From positions 1 through 64,000 of the IMG/VR virus record IMGVR_UViG_3300035670_000181: DNA of 64,000 nucleotides; one strand, 5' to 3'. A program made the position numbers and the translations under genes. Shown in pieces: positions 1 to 7,586 of the stretch. Source of the DNA: a virus. Position 1 is the first letter of the stretch. The number at the start of each line of letters is the position of its first letter. The notes beneath the pieces are model-generated. The model made no database searches. It was not told the origin of the DNA and was given only the letters and a program-made list of their open reading frames with translations.

Positions 1-116
1 TGTTTGCCTAGCATAATGTCTAAGGTTAGTGTCTTACTCTTATATCCCCAGAAATTAAGTCCCCATGATGGATTGTCTATCGTGAACTTGTCGTGGTAGT
101 GTCTAAATCCCAGCAT
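1..116 (-). CDS. Unknown small protein, 3' end cut by window
   Basis: An open minus-strand frame starts with ATG at 116 and runs off the left edge, giving 38 visible residues rich in aromatics and glycine (NPSWGLNFWGY in the middle). The start overlaps the stop of the gene at 103-312 by 14 nt, the compact overlap seen throughout this genome, which supports a coupled real gene. No family is recognised. The start could be further downstream. Confidence 0.5.
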   Translation of the reverse strand, partial: MLGFRHYHDKFTIDNPSWGLNFWGYKSKTLTLDIMLGK

Positions 117-312
117 ACTCTACCCAATCTCCCTTGTATGTATAGTTTAGTCCTAGATCTGGAGTGTATACACAAATCTCATCAGGCTCTAGAGACTTGG
201 TTTGCTTATCAGATGTGATAAGAAACATACGAGTACCCTCTGGTATTGCAGTTTCATGGTCCATATTGGTCATTAGGTTAATATATGTATCACGCTTGGC
301 TTTAACGAACAT
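103..312 (-). CDS. Conserved-looking hypothetical protein, 69 aa
   Basis: A 69-residue soluble protein with no membrane segment or known motif. It reads like a small beta-rich fold, with a TRMFLITSD strand and a C-terminal NYTYKGDWVEYAGI. The start is supported by a TAGAAT hexamer exactly 6 nt upstream of the ATG and no Shine-Dalgarno sequence, as for other leaderless genes here. It is transcribed divergently from the gene at 368. Function unknown. Confidence 0.6.
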   Translation of the reverse strand: MFVKAKRDTYINLMTNMDHETAIPEGTRMFLITSDKQTKSLEPDEICVYTPDLGLNYTYKGDWVEYAGI

Positions 313-318
313 GTATAT

Positions 319-324
319 ATTCTA
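319..324 (-). promoter_or_regulatory. -10 hexamer TAGAAT, leaderless start of 103-312
   Basis: TAGAAT ends 7 nt before the A of the ATG, which would place transcription initiation at the start codon. It is back to back with the plus-strand hexamer at 356-361, forming a 55-bp divergent promoter region. Confidence 0.55.
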
Positions 325-355
325 CCTGATGCCCCAACCAATGTCAAGTTTATGA

Positions 356-361
356 TACAAT
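356..361 (+). promoter_or_regulatory. -10 hexamer TACAAT, leaderless start of 368
   Basis: TACAAT is followed by exactly 6 nt (TATCTC) and ATG at 368, with no Shine-Dalgarno sequence. The same spacing recurs at more than a dozen genes in the window. Confidence 0.6.
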
Positions 362-367
362 TATCTC

Positions 368-481
368 ATGGCAGCTAAAAAAACTAAGGGTGAGCGTAAC
401 TCACAGAGAAACAACGGCAAGGCATCTAAAAAGTCTCCAAAGATCTTTGATCCTGTTAAGCGTAGACTAGTAAATGCATAA
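368..481 (+). CDS. Small basic protein, 37 aa
   Basis: A 37-residue protein dominated by Lys and Arg (MAAKKTKGERNSQRNNGKAS at the start), possibly nucleic-acid binding by charge alone. It is below the usual ORF length cutoff. It has a leaderless-type promoter and its TAA stop lies inside the start region of the next gene (8-nt overlap), which supports a real first gene of a short plus-strand operon. No family recognised. Confidence 0.55.
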   Translation: MAAKKTKGERNSQRNNGKASKKSPKIFDPVKRRLVNA

Positions 482-605
482 TAAGTTTAGATATCTTATT
501 ATTCCAGATGCTATCTATACCGTAATGATTGGTGACCAGGCAGTGGATGTGCTTGGCGAAGAAATACTAGAGGCTATTTATTTAAGGATGGATGATGGAA
601 AATAA
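474..605 (+). CDS. Hypothetical protein, 43 aa
   Basis: ATG at 474 overlaps the stop of the preceding gene, and the frame ends at TAA 603-605 inside the next gene's start. The 43-residue product (MHNKFRYLIIPDAIYTVMIG at the start) is acidic toward the C-terminus. Only the tight overlaps and the absence of another ORF in the gap support it. Function unknown. Confidence 0.5.
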   Translation: MHNKFRYLIIPDAIYTVMIGDQAVDVLGEEILEAIYLRMDDGK

Positions 606-840
606 GATTAATACCTCAAAAGAAAATGCAAAGTGGTATACCGTTTGGAAAAAGAGAATGGAGTCTGGCAAGCCTAGAGAGGGAGACTATAATTTTGTTT
701 TATGGAAAAATGGCGATGAGATTATAGTTGAACCATTTTCTCAAGAACTTCCACCATCAATATTTCAAGATGGAAAGTGGATATCTTTAAAAGATCTTTA
801 TGATATTAAAAATTCAGTTGACTTAGAGACTGAAGTCTAA
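592..840 (+). CDS. Hypothetical protein, 82 aa
   Basis: Third gene of the plus-strand operon, with ATG-ATG at 592/595 overlapping the previous stop by 14 nt. The product is charged and soluble, with paired Trp-rich segments (WYTVWKKRM and GKWISLKDLYDI). No known family is recognised. Confidence 0.6.
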   Translation: MMENKINTSKENAKWYTVWKKRMESGKPREGDYNFVLWKNGDEIIVEPFSQELPPSIFQDGKWISLKDLYDIKNSVDLETEV

Positions 841-846
841 TATAAT
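841..846 (+). promoter_or_regulatory. -10 hexamer TATAAT, leaderless start of 853
   Basis: A perfect TATAAT is followed by 6 nt (AGTTAT) and ATG at 853, directly after the stop of the preceding gene. No Shine-Dalgarno sequence is present. Confidence 0.65.
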
Positions 847-852
847 AGTTAT

Positions 853-1047
853 ATGATTAATTATGAACACGGAATGCTAGTATTAAACTCTGCTCTCAAC
901 AAACAGGACCAGGAAGCGATCAATCAGTTTCTTGCAGCATCTATTAAAAATGAGCGTGAGCGTATCTATCAAGAAATTACGAAAAAGTCTGATGGTGGAC
1001 ACGTTACAATTGCATTGTTTAATCTAGAAGAAATTATTAAACTCTAG
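853..1047 (+). CDS. Small ERERI-family protein, copy 1
   Basis: A 64-residue protein sharing a core with the product of 7579-7812: a helix ending in ERERIY, a loop with a Gly, then an aromatic/Leu-rich segment (ALFNLEEIIKL here, SLYNLRKIIYND there). A looser relative lies at 10396-10611. The three look like dispersed paralogs of a short helical phage protein. Function unknown. Its 3' end overlaps the convergent gene at 1037 by 11 nt. Confidence 0.65.
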   Translation: MINYEHGMLVLNSALNKQDQEAINQFLAASIKNERERIYQEITKKSDGGHVTIALFNLEEIIKL

Positions 1048-1225
1048 AAAACGTTGGATATCCGATACCGCAATTTTTGCAATAAAATTTTGGTGCCCAG
1101 CTATATTTTTCGCTTGACTCATTTCCAACCACAAGCTTTCCTGCAGCCACTAAGTCATTAATGGCAGGCGATGGACAGCCATAATATATACGTGCCATTT
1201 CATTTTTACATTTTTTACATATCAC
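1037..1225 (-). CDS. Zinc-ribbon protein, 62 aa
   Basis: Two CxxC pairs (C3/C6 and C49/C52), plus C17 in a GCPSP turn, indicate a small zinc-binding ribbon of unknown role. The start is GTG at 1225, chosen because TATAAT lies exactly 6 nt upstream and no ATG fits. It could bind nucleic acid or a protein partner. The family is not recognised. Confidence 0.65.
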   Translation of the reverse strand: MICKKCKNEMARIYYGCPSPAINDLVAAGKLVVGNESSEKYSWAPKFYCKNCGIGYPTFSRV

Positions 1226-1231
1226 ATAATA

Positions 1232-1237
1232 ATTATA
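1232..1237 (-). promoter_or_regulatory. -10 hexamer TATAAT, leaderless GTG start of 1225
   Basis: TATAAT plus 6 nt (TATTAT) leads straight into GTG at 1225, so the leaderless arrangement here uses a GTG start. Confidence 0.6.
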
Positions 1238-1822
1238 TTATGGTTTTGGTAATGAAAGCTCTTTATCTCCAGTAATCCAAAATAACATTGAGTATCTATC
1301 TTCTGCAATTCTCGAAACTTCATGCAAATATTCATTACCGTGAGATGGAAAAGTTATAAGATCTCCAGCTGATGGCTTTATTGTGTGATGAAGCAGTGGG
1401 AAGAAAAGCTCTCCGCCGTCTTCATTTGAATTAAGATAAATAATTACACTATATTTGAAATGCTTATTGATGTCTGGATGTGCATCATGATGGGCTTTGA
1501 CAAAAGCACCGTTCTGCTGCTTGGCTAGCCAGAATGTTGCAGGGTAAATTTCAGAGTCATCGCCAAAAACTTCTTTTAATTTTTCTGGCACTAGGTTAAA
1601 ATATTTATGAACTAAATCATTAATATCTTCAAGTCCATGAACATATGTATCAGAGCTATCCCACCATACCTGGTCACGACCAAATCTTAGAGCGTACCTA
1701 TTGTAGTTTTCTTGCATCGCATAAACATGAAATCTATCTAGATTATTATCTATAAATCTTATAAGCCTATCTCTATCTTCTTGCGAAATAAAGTCTGGTA
1801 TTAGCTTAATGTTTTCTTTCAT
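1238..1822 (-). CDS. 2OG-Fe(II) oxygenase, prolyl-4-hydroxylase-like (1)
   Basis: A 194-residue protein with the double-stranded beta-helix signature. Iron ligands are H111-x-D113 and H167, with R176 in the 2-oxoglutarate position (DRYSMLFW). The DGGELFF and AGDLITFPS strands are typical of the P4Hc superfamily. The start at 1822 is chosen over a longer frame reaching 1945 because TATAAT lies 6 nt upstream and the extension would overlap the divergent gene at 1864. Such enzymes hydroxylate protein or small-molecule substrates; the substrate here is unknown. One of eight related genes in the window. Confidence 0.85.
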   Translation of the reverse strand: MKENIKLIPDFISQEDRDRLIRFIDNNLDRFHVYAMQENYNRYALRFGRDQVWWDSSDTYVHGLEDINDLVHKYFNLVPEKLKEVFGDDSEIYPATFWLAKQQNGAFVKAHHDAHPDINKHFKYSVIIYLNSNEDGGELFFPLLHHTIKPSAGDLITFPSHGNEYLHEVSRIAEDRYSMLFWITGDKELSLPKP

Positions 1823-1828
1823 GAGACT

Positions 1829-1834
1829 ATTATA
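1829..1834 (-). promoter_or_regulatory. -10 hexamer TATAAT, leaderless start of 1238-1822
   Basis: TATAAT plus 6 nt (AGTCTC) precedes ATG at 1822. It faces the plus-strand hexamer at 1852-1857, forming a 41-bp divergent promoter. Confidence 0.65.
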
Positions 1835-1851
1835 CCAGATTCCTACTATGA

Positions 1852-1857
1852 TAAAAT
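1852..1857 (+). promoter_or_regulatory. -10 hexamer TAAAAT, leaderless start of 1864
   Basis: TAAAAT plus 6 nt (ATATAC) precedes ATG at 1864 with no Shine-Dalgarno sequence. Confidence 0.55.
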
Positions 1858-1863
1858 ATATAC

Positions 1864-2568
1864 ATGTCAGAAGGTCTAGAGCAGCTAAAGCCATTCTTAG
1901 AAGAGCTGCACCTGATAGAACGAAACGATACTCATAAAATATCATATTTTGAAAAGGATTCTGACGATGTAATTATATCATTCTCCAGTACCCCAAGAAT
2001 TGGTGATGTTGAAGGTCATGAACAGTTTATAGGGACACTAAGTCAAAATAATAAAACATCAATCTTTATTATTGATTTAAAAAATAGTTATGGAAATAGT
2101 TTAGACTGGGACAGAGTTGCATCACTAATATTGCCAATCATAAAGGGGAGAAGGGTACATGCAATCGGATACTGTATGGGTGGATTTCTGGCAACGGTAT
2201 TATCAAAATATATAAATATAGATGTTGTAGTATCCATTACTCCACAATATAGTATTCACCCAGACTTAATGCCAGCTTATAGCTTTTTGAGAATTTGGTC
2301 AGATCAAATCAAAGAATGGAAAATAAAGTCTTTAGATGACTATTTTTCTAGCACCACAAAATATTACATCCTCAGTAGTGAAGATAGGGATGACGTAGAT
2401 CAAATGGCGATGTATCCAGAATTACCAAACATTAAACAATTTATATTTCCAGGCACAGGACACGACTTACCAGCAGTGCTTGATGATAACCTTGGTATGC
2501 TAATTTTGTCTTGTATAAATGATAAGCCAGAAATTGTTGAAAACTTTATTCAATCACAAATTATATAA
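1864..2568 (+). CDS. Alpha/beta hydrolase with Cys nucleophile elbow
   Basis: The 234-residue product has the nucleophile elbow G-Y-C-M-G-G at 102-107, with cysteine (C104) where esterases have serine, as in dienelactone hydrolases and PHA synthases. A late G-T-G-H (H200) fits the catalytic histidine, and the ED..DD stretch around 173-178 could supply the acid. No signal peptide, so probably cytoplasmic. It is the only mid-sized plus-strand enzyme gene here and overlaps the convergent glycosyltransferase by 15 nt at its 3' end. Substrate unknown. Confidence 0.7.
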   Translation: MSEGLEQLKPFLEELHLIERNDTHKISYFEKDSDDVIISFSSTPRIGDVEGHEQFIGTLSQNNKTSIFIIDLKNSYGNSLDWDRVASLILPIIKGRRVHAIGYCMGGFLATVLSKYINIDVVVSITPQYSIHPDLMPAYSFLRIWSDQIKEWKIKSLDDYFSSTTKYYILSSEDRDDVDQMAMYPELPNIKQFIFPGTGHDLPAVLDDNLGMLILSCINDKPEIVENFIQSQII

Positions 2569-3498
2569 TTCTTTATCAGCCAATGCTTTCATTTGCCAAT
2601 AAAAATCTTTTTGGTCATTGGCTGCCCAATAGTCTTCTGGAGATCTAACAGCATTTTTGACTGCATATTTTGAGTAATCATTATATATAAAAGCCATTGC
2701 AAAGTCACGCATTGTATTTTGATTATCTATAAATTTTGGAACTGTATATATGTCTTTAAACTTTTCATTGCTCCATACAGCATCATAGTATTCTTCTGGC
2801 TTATGCGTTATCATATCTACGTTTACCTGATAGATATTCCATCCAGCAAGAAATGACCTGAAAGATAAATATCCTTCCTCATGAATTCCATGGGTATACG
2901 GATCAAAGCCAACTTCTCTAATAAATCTGCCAGGCATTACTACGGCACCAGATCTCCAAGTAGTGGTGTATTCTAATTCTTCAAAATCTGTTTTAACATT
3001 ATTTACTGGACGCATTGATACATGGTAGGTAGAGTTTTGATTCATACCCTGAGAATTTAGTTGTTCAAAATGAAATTTTTGATCATTAACGGCAATTTTG
3101 TCAGTGTCTGGAATTCTCATTGGAGACTGAACTAGCAAGACATTGTTTTTGCTTCCAAACTTATCTTCAACCTGTTGCATATAGGCATATATTTTTGTAT
3201 CCCAATCTTTTACAAATTCCATATGAGAGTCTATCATTAAAAAGTATTGCTGAAATCCATATAGCTGACTAAGAAGATACCTTATCTTAATAAGCCCTGG
3301 CCTTTCTTCTGGATGCCAATTCAGCGTTATATACTTGCTTTCTGGTAAAAAGCTTAGATCTGGAATCTCGTCTTCGTAATATTGCAAACCAAGTCCAAAG
3401 TATATTGATTCTGGCCACCTAGCATTATCAAGTGCAGACTTTATTGTTTTAATTAATGTTGGGTCTCTATACGATGCAATAGATATAAAAATACTCAT
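2554..3498 (-). CDS. Glycosyltransferase, Skp1-GlcNAc-transferase-like (GT60-like)
   Basis: A 314-residue GT-A protein. It opens with IFISIASYRDP, and the nucleotide-sugar/metal motif is I-D-S-H at 89-92 followed by ME and later WD, the arrangement of the GlcNAc transferase family (PF11397) that includes Skp1 hydroxyproline GlcNAc-transferase. Later regions EEGYLSFR and WNIYQV match the acceptor half of such enzymes. It lies 3 nt downstream of a prolyl-hydroxylase-like gene in the same operon, so modification of a hydroxylated protein is a plausible role (inference). Donor and acceptor are not shown by the sequence. Confidence 0.75.
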   Translation of the reverse strand: MSIFISIASYRDPTLIKTIKSALDNARWPESIYFGLGLQYYEDEIPDLSFLPESKYITLNWHPEERPGLIKIRYLLSQLYGFQQYFLMIDSHMEFVKDWDTKIYAYMQQVEDKFGSKNNVLLVQSPMRIPDTDKIAVNDQKFHFEQLNSQGMNQNSTYHVSMRPVNNVKTDFEELEYTTTWRSGAVVMPGRFIREVGFDPYTHGIHEEGYLSFRSFLAGWNIYQVNVDMITHKPEEYYDAVWSNEKFKDIYTVPKFIDNQNTMRDFAMAFIYNDYSKYAVKNAVRSPEDYWAANDQKDFYWQMKALADKELYNL

Positions 3499-3501
3499 TG
3501 A

Positions 3502-4149
3502 CTAATTACTTTCAAAAAACAATATGTCAGATGGGTTATGATCTGTTGGTGCCTGCTCAGCTGGAACGTCATCCTCTATATCAAAAGTAAACCAAGCTGG
3601 CATTGTATACCTTGTTCCATTATTAAAAGTAGAGATAGAATGTTTGTATCTGCTTGGAAACAATAGTAAGTCACCTACTCCTGGTTTTATTGATAGATCA
3701 AATTCTGGAAACTCAATTTCTCCACCATCAAACTTATCACTTAGATAAACTATTGATGTTATGTTGTATTTATAAAATCCGCCTGCAATAGCTGGCTTGC
3801 CACTTGGTGTCTCTGAATCACTATGAAGTGGCATAGCACTTCCAAGCAACATGTCCCACTTTGTGAAATGAACAGGGATTATTGGATTGCTGTTAATAGA
3901 TATCCCATACCTATCAACATAATTACGATTAATTTCTTCAAGAATCATTCTTTGATACATGTTCATTATTTCTATTACATATGTATTATCAATTTCATCT
4001 TGATATATGTTGCCAGATTTATCAAATGATGACAGATAGTCTGTTAGCCTATTTGCATCTGACTCCATCATAAATGATTTTATTTGAGTTATACCGCTTT
4101 GTGAGTAACCAATTTTATTGTACTCATTCATGAAAACTTCATATCCCAT
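3502..4149 (-). CDS. 2OG-Fe(II) oxygenase, prolyl-4-hydroxylase-like (2)
   Basis: A 215-residue P4Hc-type oxygenase. Ligands are H109-x-D111 and H170, with R180 in the 2OG site (GTRYTMPAWF). The FDGGEIEFPE and GDLLLFPS strands fit the fold. The start at 4149 rather than the in-frame ATG at residue 7 is decided by a TATAAT 6 nt upstream. First gene of a two-gene operon with the GT60-like glycosyltransferase 3 nt downstream, which suggests the two act on the same substrate. Confidence 0.85.
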   Translation of the reverse strand: MGYEVFMNEYNKIGYSQSGITQIKSFMMESDANRLTDYLSSFDKSGNIYQDEIDNTYVIEIMNMYQRMILEEINRNYVDRYGISINSNPIIPVHFTKWDMLLGSAMPLHSDSETPSGKPAIAGGFYKYNITSIVYLSDKFDGGEIEFPEFDLSIKPGVGDLLLFPSRYKHSISTFNNGTRYTMPAWFTFDIEDDVPAEQAPTDHNPSDILFFESN

Positions 4150-4155
4150 GAATAT

Positions 4156-4161
4156 ATTATA
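4156..4161 (-). promoter_or_regulatory. -10 hexamer TATAAT, leaderless start of 4149
   Basis: TATAAT plus 6 nt (ATATTC) precedes ATG at 4149. This promoter drives the oxygenase-glycosyltransferase pair. Confidence 0.65.
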
Positions 4162-4163
4162 CC

Positions 4164-4511
4164 CTACTCAGCCAACCACTCAATTAGATCTGGATTGTCT
4201 TGAATGATTACTAAAAAAGCGTTCTCAAATATACTAATAAAGTGATGCTCCCACTTTTCATATTCAGATTTTTTGTTGGGTATTGTTGTTCCTTCAAAAA
4301 TCATCCTTGCTGCATGAAGTATTTCATGAACAACAGTGACCTTTTGTTTGCTATCGCTAATATCACTAGCAACTACTATTAGATTTCCTTGATCTAACGT
4401 ATATCCATAATTATTATCATTTAGCATACCGTCTTCTTTTGGATTGCGATATTCAATGGTAAATACCTGTGGGCCAATCTTTACCTCACCTGGCTTCTTT
4501 ATAACTGGCAT
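4164..4511 (-). CDS. Predicted HExxH zinc metallopeptidase, 115 aa
   Basis: The H-E-I-L-H motif at residues 62-66 sits in a predicted helix, followed by AARMIFEG and a conserved-looking EKWEHHF at 85-91 that may supply the third zinc ligand. The layout resembles small phage metallopeptidases of the SprT/ImmA kind, but the family is not certain. Start at 4511 is preceded by GGAG 7 nt upstream; a longer frame overlaps ThyX and is less likely. Last gene of the ThyX operon; cytoplasmic, substrate unknown. Confidence 0.65.
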   Translation of the reverse strand: MPVIKKPGEVKIGPQVFTIEYRNPKEDGMLNDNNYGYTLDQGNLIVVASDISDSKQKVTVVHEILHAARMIFEGTTIPNKKSEYEKWEHHFISIFENAFLVIIQDNPDLIEWLAE

Positions 4512-4519
4512 ATAGTCTC

Positions 4520-5239
4520 CTATTCTTCCTGATATAGTGTAGCAAATGTTTCTGGGAATGCCTTGTGTGCCAAATCCTTGACTGCTAGAGCATATTGCTG
4601 AATCTCCCATTGGGCATCATGCTCAAGTCTTTGGTCAAGAAATGTTAGCACACCCTGGAGGGATACGGTCCAACGCCAACGTACGTACATGCCATAGGCA
4701 GGTAGAAATAGACGTGCTATTTCTGGTGCAATGCCATCCTCAAGGGCTTGGTGATAGTTGTCAACACCAAGAACAATTGCCTCACAAAGCCTACTAAAAT
4801 GCTTTTCTCCAAGCTTCTCGTCTATTGGATCTCCAGATCCCTGCTTGCTGTTCTCAGGCTTGGATCGCCACTCATGGGGCAATGGGACATAAAACTTCTC
4901 TTCCTCAGTAACATATCTACGTGATGACTCATTCCAACCGTTTTGCTCATCCACATGAGTAGATGCCACCGCATACTTCCACCATTGTCGTGCTACAAAA
5001 AGTGGGGCATAAACCTCAAAAGTAAGTGCAGCATGTCTAAAAGGACTAGTATGCTGTTCACGGATAAGAAAGTTTATTAGCTTTGCATCTTTGACAGAGA
5101 ACTCAGTAGACTCTTTATCATAGGAAACTCTGGCTGCATTAACAATACTAAGATCATCTCCTAATGTGTCTACAAGACGAACATAGCCCTCATCCAAAAC
5201 GCTGATTGGCTCTGGAAAGCTTTTAATTATAGTTGTCAT
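4520..5239 (-). CDS. thyX: Flavin-dependent thymidylate synthase ThyX
   Basis: A 239-residue ThyX homolog making dTMP from dUMP with FAD and methylene-tetrahydrofolate. It has the N-terminal NAARVSYDK, the HTSPFRHA substrate region (63-70) and NESSRRY at 103-109. The usual RHRxxS signature is changed: R84-Q-W-W-K-Y-A-V-A-S93 followed by an insertion (THVDEQNGW) before NESSRRY, a divergence I associate with some phage ThyX proteins. The start follows an AAAGGATG-type Shine-Dalgarno sequence and overlaps the epimerase stop. Works with the phage RNR to supply DNA precursors. Confidence 0.9.
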   Translation of the reverse strand: MTTIIKSFPEPISVLDEGYVRLVDTLGDDLSIVNAARVSYDKESTEFSVKDAKLINFLIREQHTSPFRHAALTFEVYAPLFVARQWWKYAVASTHVDEQNGWNESSRRYVTEEEKFYVPLPHEWRSKPENSKQGSGDPIDEKLGEKHFSRLCEAIVLGVDNYHQALEDGIAPEIARLFLPAYGMYVRWRWTVSLQGVLTFLDQRLEHDAQWEIQQYALAVKDLAHKAFPETFATLYQEE

Positions 5240-6174
5240 TCTGACATCCTTTCATAAGCTAAAATATCTTTAATTATTTTAATTAGATCAAAACGTGGCT
5301 CCCAGCCAAGTGATACTAATTTGGTAACATCTGGAACTCTTCTTGAAATTTCTGTGTATCCAGGATAAGCAGAGTCGTATGAAACATACTCTATCTCTGA
5401 CTTAGAGCCTGCATACTTTATAACAGTCTTTGCTAATTCATTGATTGAAACTTCTTCTGGATTACCAATGTTATAGACTTCGCCATAATTGCCGTGATCT
5501 ATGACTGTTAAAATTCCAGAAATGGCATCTTCGATGTGGCAGAATGATCTAGTTTGGTTTCCATTACCATAAACAGGTATTGGAGAGTTGTCTCTTGCTG
5601 CAGAAACAAACCTAGGAATTACCATGCCGTACTTGCCAGTCTGTCCTGGTCCTGCTACGTTAAATAGTCTACCAATCTTTACCTTAAGGCCAAACTTTTT
5701 ATTTAGTAGAATTAAAGATCTTTCGCTAATTGCTTTTGATTCAGCATATCCCCATCTTTGATCCCATGTAGCACCAATTACTCTGTTTGCATCTTCAGCC
5801 AATGGAACCAAAGTATTTAGTCCATAAATCTCAGAAGTTGATGCAAAAAATAATTCCTTATTGTGCTTTAGACATAGCTCAGCTATTTTTTTTGTTCCCT
5901 CAGTATTCTGATATAAAGACTCGTATGGATAGTCAAAACCATTCTTCATACCAACGATTGCTGCCAGGTGAATAACCCTATCAGAAGACTCTACAACTCT
6001 ATCTAGCATGTCATATGTTGCAATATCTGCCTCTATGAAGGTATGATCAAAACCATTCTTTCGTGAGCTAGTTGACAAATTATCAATAATTGTTACAGTA
6101 TGCCCTATGCGATAAAGGTGTTTTGCTAGGCTATAGCCAATAAATCCATATCCACCAGTAATAAGATATTTCAT
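5236..6174 (-). CDS. NAD-dependent nucleotide-sugar epimerase/dehydratase (SDR)
   Basis: An extended short-chain dehydrogenase of 312 aa. The NAD-binding G-G-Y-G-F-I-G is at 7-13, the acidic D31 binds the ribose, and the catalytic Y143-A-E-S-K147 follows a TSEIYG serine region. It acts on an NDP-sugar (UDP-glucose 4-epimerase, UDP-glucuronate decarboxylase or relative); the exact reaction cannot be read from sequence. Its stop overlaps the thyX start and its start overlaps the stop of the sugar dehydrogenase, so the two sugar enzymes are co-expressed. Confidence 0.85.
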   Translation of the reverse strand: MKYLITGGYGFIGYSLAKHLYRIGHTVTIIDNLSTSSRKNGFDHTFIEADIATYDMLDRVVESSDRVIHLAAIVGMKNGFDYPYESLYQNTEGTKKIAELCLKHNKELFFASTSEIYGLNTLVPLAEDANRVIGATWDQRWGYAESKAISERSLILLNKKFGLKVKIGRLFNVAGPGQTGKYGMVIPRFVSAARDNSPIPVYGNGNQTRSFCHIEDAISGILTVIDHGNYGEVYNIGNPEEVSINELAKTVIKYAGSKSEIEYVSYDSAYPGYTEISRRVPDVTKLVSLGWEPRFDLIKIIKDILAYERMSE

Positions 6175-7295
6175 TAAATTCTCTCACAGTCAATGACCTG
6201 CATATTATTTAGAATTGATGTATCAAAACCATCATGCCTATGTACAACAATTACCAAATCTGTTTTAGAATCAATGTTTTGTGATTCAGTGTTCCTGTAT
6301 TTTTTAACCACATCATCGTGCCAGTAAGTATTTGCACCAAGACTATTCAATCTATTTAATAGCTCCAGGCCCTGAGAGTTTGTAGTATACTCAACATTTG
6401 GCTTATATGAAATTCCAACAATACAAATTTTTTTATTGTTTACTGTGCCCAGCCTATTTATCGCTAATGATATAAAATAATTAATTGCCTTATCATTTAC
6501 CGACAAGGCCTTGTCTATCATTCCTGCCTCAATACCCAGCTCAGCTGTAGATTCCAGTATAAAGGTTGGATCTACAGGAATGCAGTCACCGCCTGCACCT
6601 AGACCAGGCCTAAATGAACTAAATCCAAAAGGCTTTGTGTCTGCTAATGAAATAACACTGTTAACATTAATGCCAAGCTTATCAAGGATCATAGCATATT
6701 CATTAATAAAAGATATATTTATTAGCCTGTACGCATTTTCTAAAAGCTTTGCAGCCTCAGCATCTTCAACCGATCCAGATAGAACAACCTCATCAATAAA
6801 GGTTTTATAAAAATCTTCTGCTCTATCTCTTGCCAGCTCTGTTATTCCAGAAACTATTTTTGGTGTGTTGGATATATTCCAGCTATGGCCCCCAACATTT
6901 ATTCTCTCTGGAGAATATGCAAGTTCAAAATATTTACTGCTTTCTTCTAAAACCCTATGAAGTCTGCGTGTTGTTCCAATTGGCACCGTAGACTCTATGA
7001 TGACTAATGCACCATCTTTAATGTTTTTAGATATTGACTTAATTGCATTAAAAACATAGGCTGAGCTTGGCAATCCTGGCTTTGCTACTACGGTTGGCAC
7101 ACATACAACCAAAATATCTGATGACTTAATATCTGAATAATCAGATGAGACTGGATAGTCTACGGTATCAGACAGGCTTTGCACTAGTGCTTGATTAACA
7201 TCAATACCAATTACAGAATGCTTTTCAGACCTAGCTATCGCATCTGATAAAGATCTTCCAACAATGCCCTGACCAATAACCGCTACCTTAGACAC
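6174..7295 (-). CDS. UDP-sugar 6-dehydrogenase (UDP-Glc/GDP-Man DH family)
   Basis: A 373-residue NAD-dependent dehydrogenase oxidising the C6 hydroxyl of a nucleotide sugar to the uronate. The N-terminal Rossmann motif G-Q-G-I-V-G is at 8-13, and the catalytic cysteine C238 lies in GAGGDCIPVDP. YSPERINVG and the C-terminal KICIVGISYKPN domain are also typical. It is slightly shorter than the usual ~420 aa. Coupled to the downstream epimerase, giving a two-step UDP-hexuronic-acid type pathway (inference). The substrate could be UDP-Glc, UDP-GlcNAc or UDP-ManNAc. Confidence 0.85.
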   Translation of the reverse strand: MSKVAVIGQGIVGRSLSDAIARSEKHSVIGIDVNQALVQSLSDTVDYPVSSDYSDIKSSDILVVCVPTVVAKPGLPSSAYVFNAIKSISKNIKDGALVIIESTVPIGTTRRLHRVLEESSKYFELAYSPERINVGGHSWNISNTPKIVSGITELARDRAEDFYKTFIDEVVLSGSVEDAEAAKLLENAYRLINISFINEYAMILDKLGINVNSVISLADTKPFGFSSFRPGLGAGGDCIPVDPTFILESTAELGIEAGMIDKALSVNDKAINYFISLAINRLGTVNNKKICIVGISYKPNVEYTTNSQGLELLNRLNSLGANTYWHDDVVKKYRNTESQNIDSKTDLVIVVHRHDGFDTSILNNMQVIDCERI

Positions 7296-7298
7296 TAC

Positions 7299-7586
7299 CT
7301 ACCCCAAAACTGCTAGAATGTCTCTATATGGCAAGATTAGATATGACTTGCCGTTTTCTGAATACTCAGTGCCACTAAACTTTGCAAATGCTACCTTATC
7401 GCCAACGCTAACGTCTGGAACCATTAAAACACCATTATCTAGTTGAAGACCTGGCCCAACTGCCACAACAATTGCCTCACTAGGCTTTTCATCAGAAAGG
7501 CCTGGAATGATAAATCCAGAAGAAGTTGTTTTCTCTTCCTCTTTAATTACCTCTACAACGACCTTATCATAAAGTGGTTTAATCAT
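7299..7586 (-). CDS. groES: GroES-like co-chaperonin
   Basis: A 95-residue Cpn10. It has the N-terminal IKPLYDKVVVEVI, the mobile loop around TSSGFIIPG (residues 21-29) and the GDKVAFAKFSGTEY and LPYRDILAVLG strands. No GroEL is present in the window, so it presumably works with the host chaperonin, as T4 gp31 does. It overlaps the upstream gene by 8 nt and sits 3 nt before the sugar dehydrogenase. Confidence 0.9.
   Translation of the reverse strand: MIKPLYDKVVVEVIKEEEKTTSSGFIIPGLSDEKPSEAIVVAVGPGLQLDNGVLMVPDVSVGDKVAFAKFSGTEYSENGKSYLILPYRDILAVLG

Noticed and set aside
1823-1945. N-terminal extension of the 2OG oxygenase gene at 1238
   Set aside because: The extra 41 codons would overlap the divergent gene at 1864 and lie upstream of the TATAAT used for the leaderless start at 1822.
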